NCBI GenBank assembly: GCA_002367105.1
Contig: DFCS01000032.1
Location: forward strand, 1-40,662
Reading direction: 5' to 3'
Length of the DNA stretch: 40,662 bases
Origin: Hungatella sp. UBA3048
GTDB taxonomy: Bacteria > Bacillota > Clostridia > Lachnospirales > Lachnospiraceae
A model generated the notes under the pieces. That model searched no databases. It was not told the origin of the DNA and saw only the letters and a list, made by a program, of their open reading frames with translations. Each line of letters opens with the position of its first letter. Position 1 is the first letter of the stretch. A program made the position numbers and the translations under genes. Below, piece by piece: positions 40,492 through 40,662 of the stretch.

Positions 40492-40662
40492 TTAGGCTTC
40501 TTCACCGATAGGATCATTAATCAAAGTGGCTACTCTAAAGTCATGAACGTGACCATCGCTCACTTCTGTTACTGATTCCAGAAAATGAACGTGTCTGTCC
40601 CCAACAGGAATTGCAAGCGATGTTTTACCACGAAATTCATGAAAATGATTTTCATAAAAATC
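40492..40662 (-). CDS. YmaF-family protein, C-terminal part only
   Basis: The minus-strand reading from the window end gives 56 residues to a TAA at 40494-40492. It has repeated His-x-His units: NHFHEFRGKTS, GDRHVHFLESVT and DGHVHDFRVATL. This spacing is characteristic of the YmaF family, short proteins built of HxH beta-hairpin repeats whose function is unknown; metal binding is plausible. The start lies outside the window. It is followed by a GC-rich hairpin. Confidence 0.75.
   Translation of the reverse strand, partial: DFYENHFHEFRGKTSLAIPVGDRHVHFLESVTEVSDGHVHDFRVATLINDPIGEEA

Overview
The window reads as chromosome from a spore-forming member of the Clostridia, most likely a Lachnospiraceae-type gut anaerobe. 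The reasons are strong AGGAGG ribosome sites, several TTG starts, a YesM/YesN-type two-component pair beside sugar ABC genes, BglG and RpiR phosphotransferase (PTS) loci, agr-like GHKL/LytTR regulators, a pyrophosphate-type phosphofructokinase and, on the right, small proteins behind promoter-like motifs of the mother-cell sporulation type. This assignment is inference from gene style; no rRNA or marker gene is present.

Left part (1-11.9 kb). A tyrosine integrase, cut or open at its N-terminus, sits at the left edge with 22-bp tandem repeats behind it, then a phosphofructokinase on the plus strand. A minus-strand six-gene cluster follows (9.9 to 2.7 kb): ROK-type regulator, small TIM-barrel enzyme, 12-helix-type permease, hydantoinase/oxoprolinase protein, an unrecognised HEYYH protein and an FAD oxidoreductase. 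It looks like a regulated uptake and catabolic pathway whose substrate I cannot name. A PAS/GGDEF diguanylate cyclase follows on the plus strand.

Middle (11.9-26.5 kb). A complete beta-glucoside locus (antiterminator, EIIBCA, 6-phospho-beta-glucosidase) has a recognisable RAT plus terminator leader. A tRNA-Leu(CAG) is followed by a seven-gene galactofuranose-like uptake and sensing locus: AraC-type response regulator, lipoprotein binding protein, ATPase, two permeases, YesM-type kinase and a membrane-anchored protein made of two periplasmic-binding domains in tandem. The last is the most unusual architecture in the window and is probably a sugar co-sensor for the kinase.

Right-middle (26.5-36 kb). 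An agr-like LytTR regulator and GHKL kinase pair is followed by a FlxA-like coiled-coil protein and a scrap zone: a GyrI-like regulator fragment and a broken IS1182-type transposase. Then comes an RpiR regulator, PTS EIIBC and metallo-beta-lactamase-fold operon with a perfect palindrome as likely operator, a frameshifted Rrf2 remnant, and an orphan GHKL sensor whose phosphoacceptor histidine is replaced by glutamine.

Right part (36-40.7 kb). A tRNA cluster (two Leu(AAG) in opposite orientation, one Leu(CAG), one Asn) is followed by an NCS2 nucleobase permease whose leader carries a promoter, hairpins and a terminator, suggesting attenuation or an unassigned riboswitch. The end holds a 63-residue, 12-cysteine protein behind a duplicated sporulation-type promoter motif, an Arg-Asp repeat protein, and the end of a YmaF-family gene.
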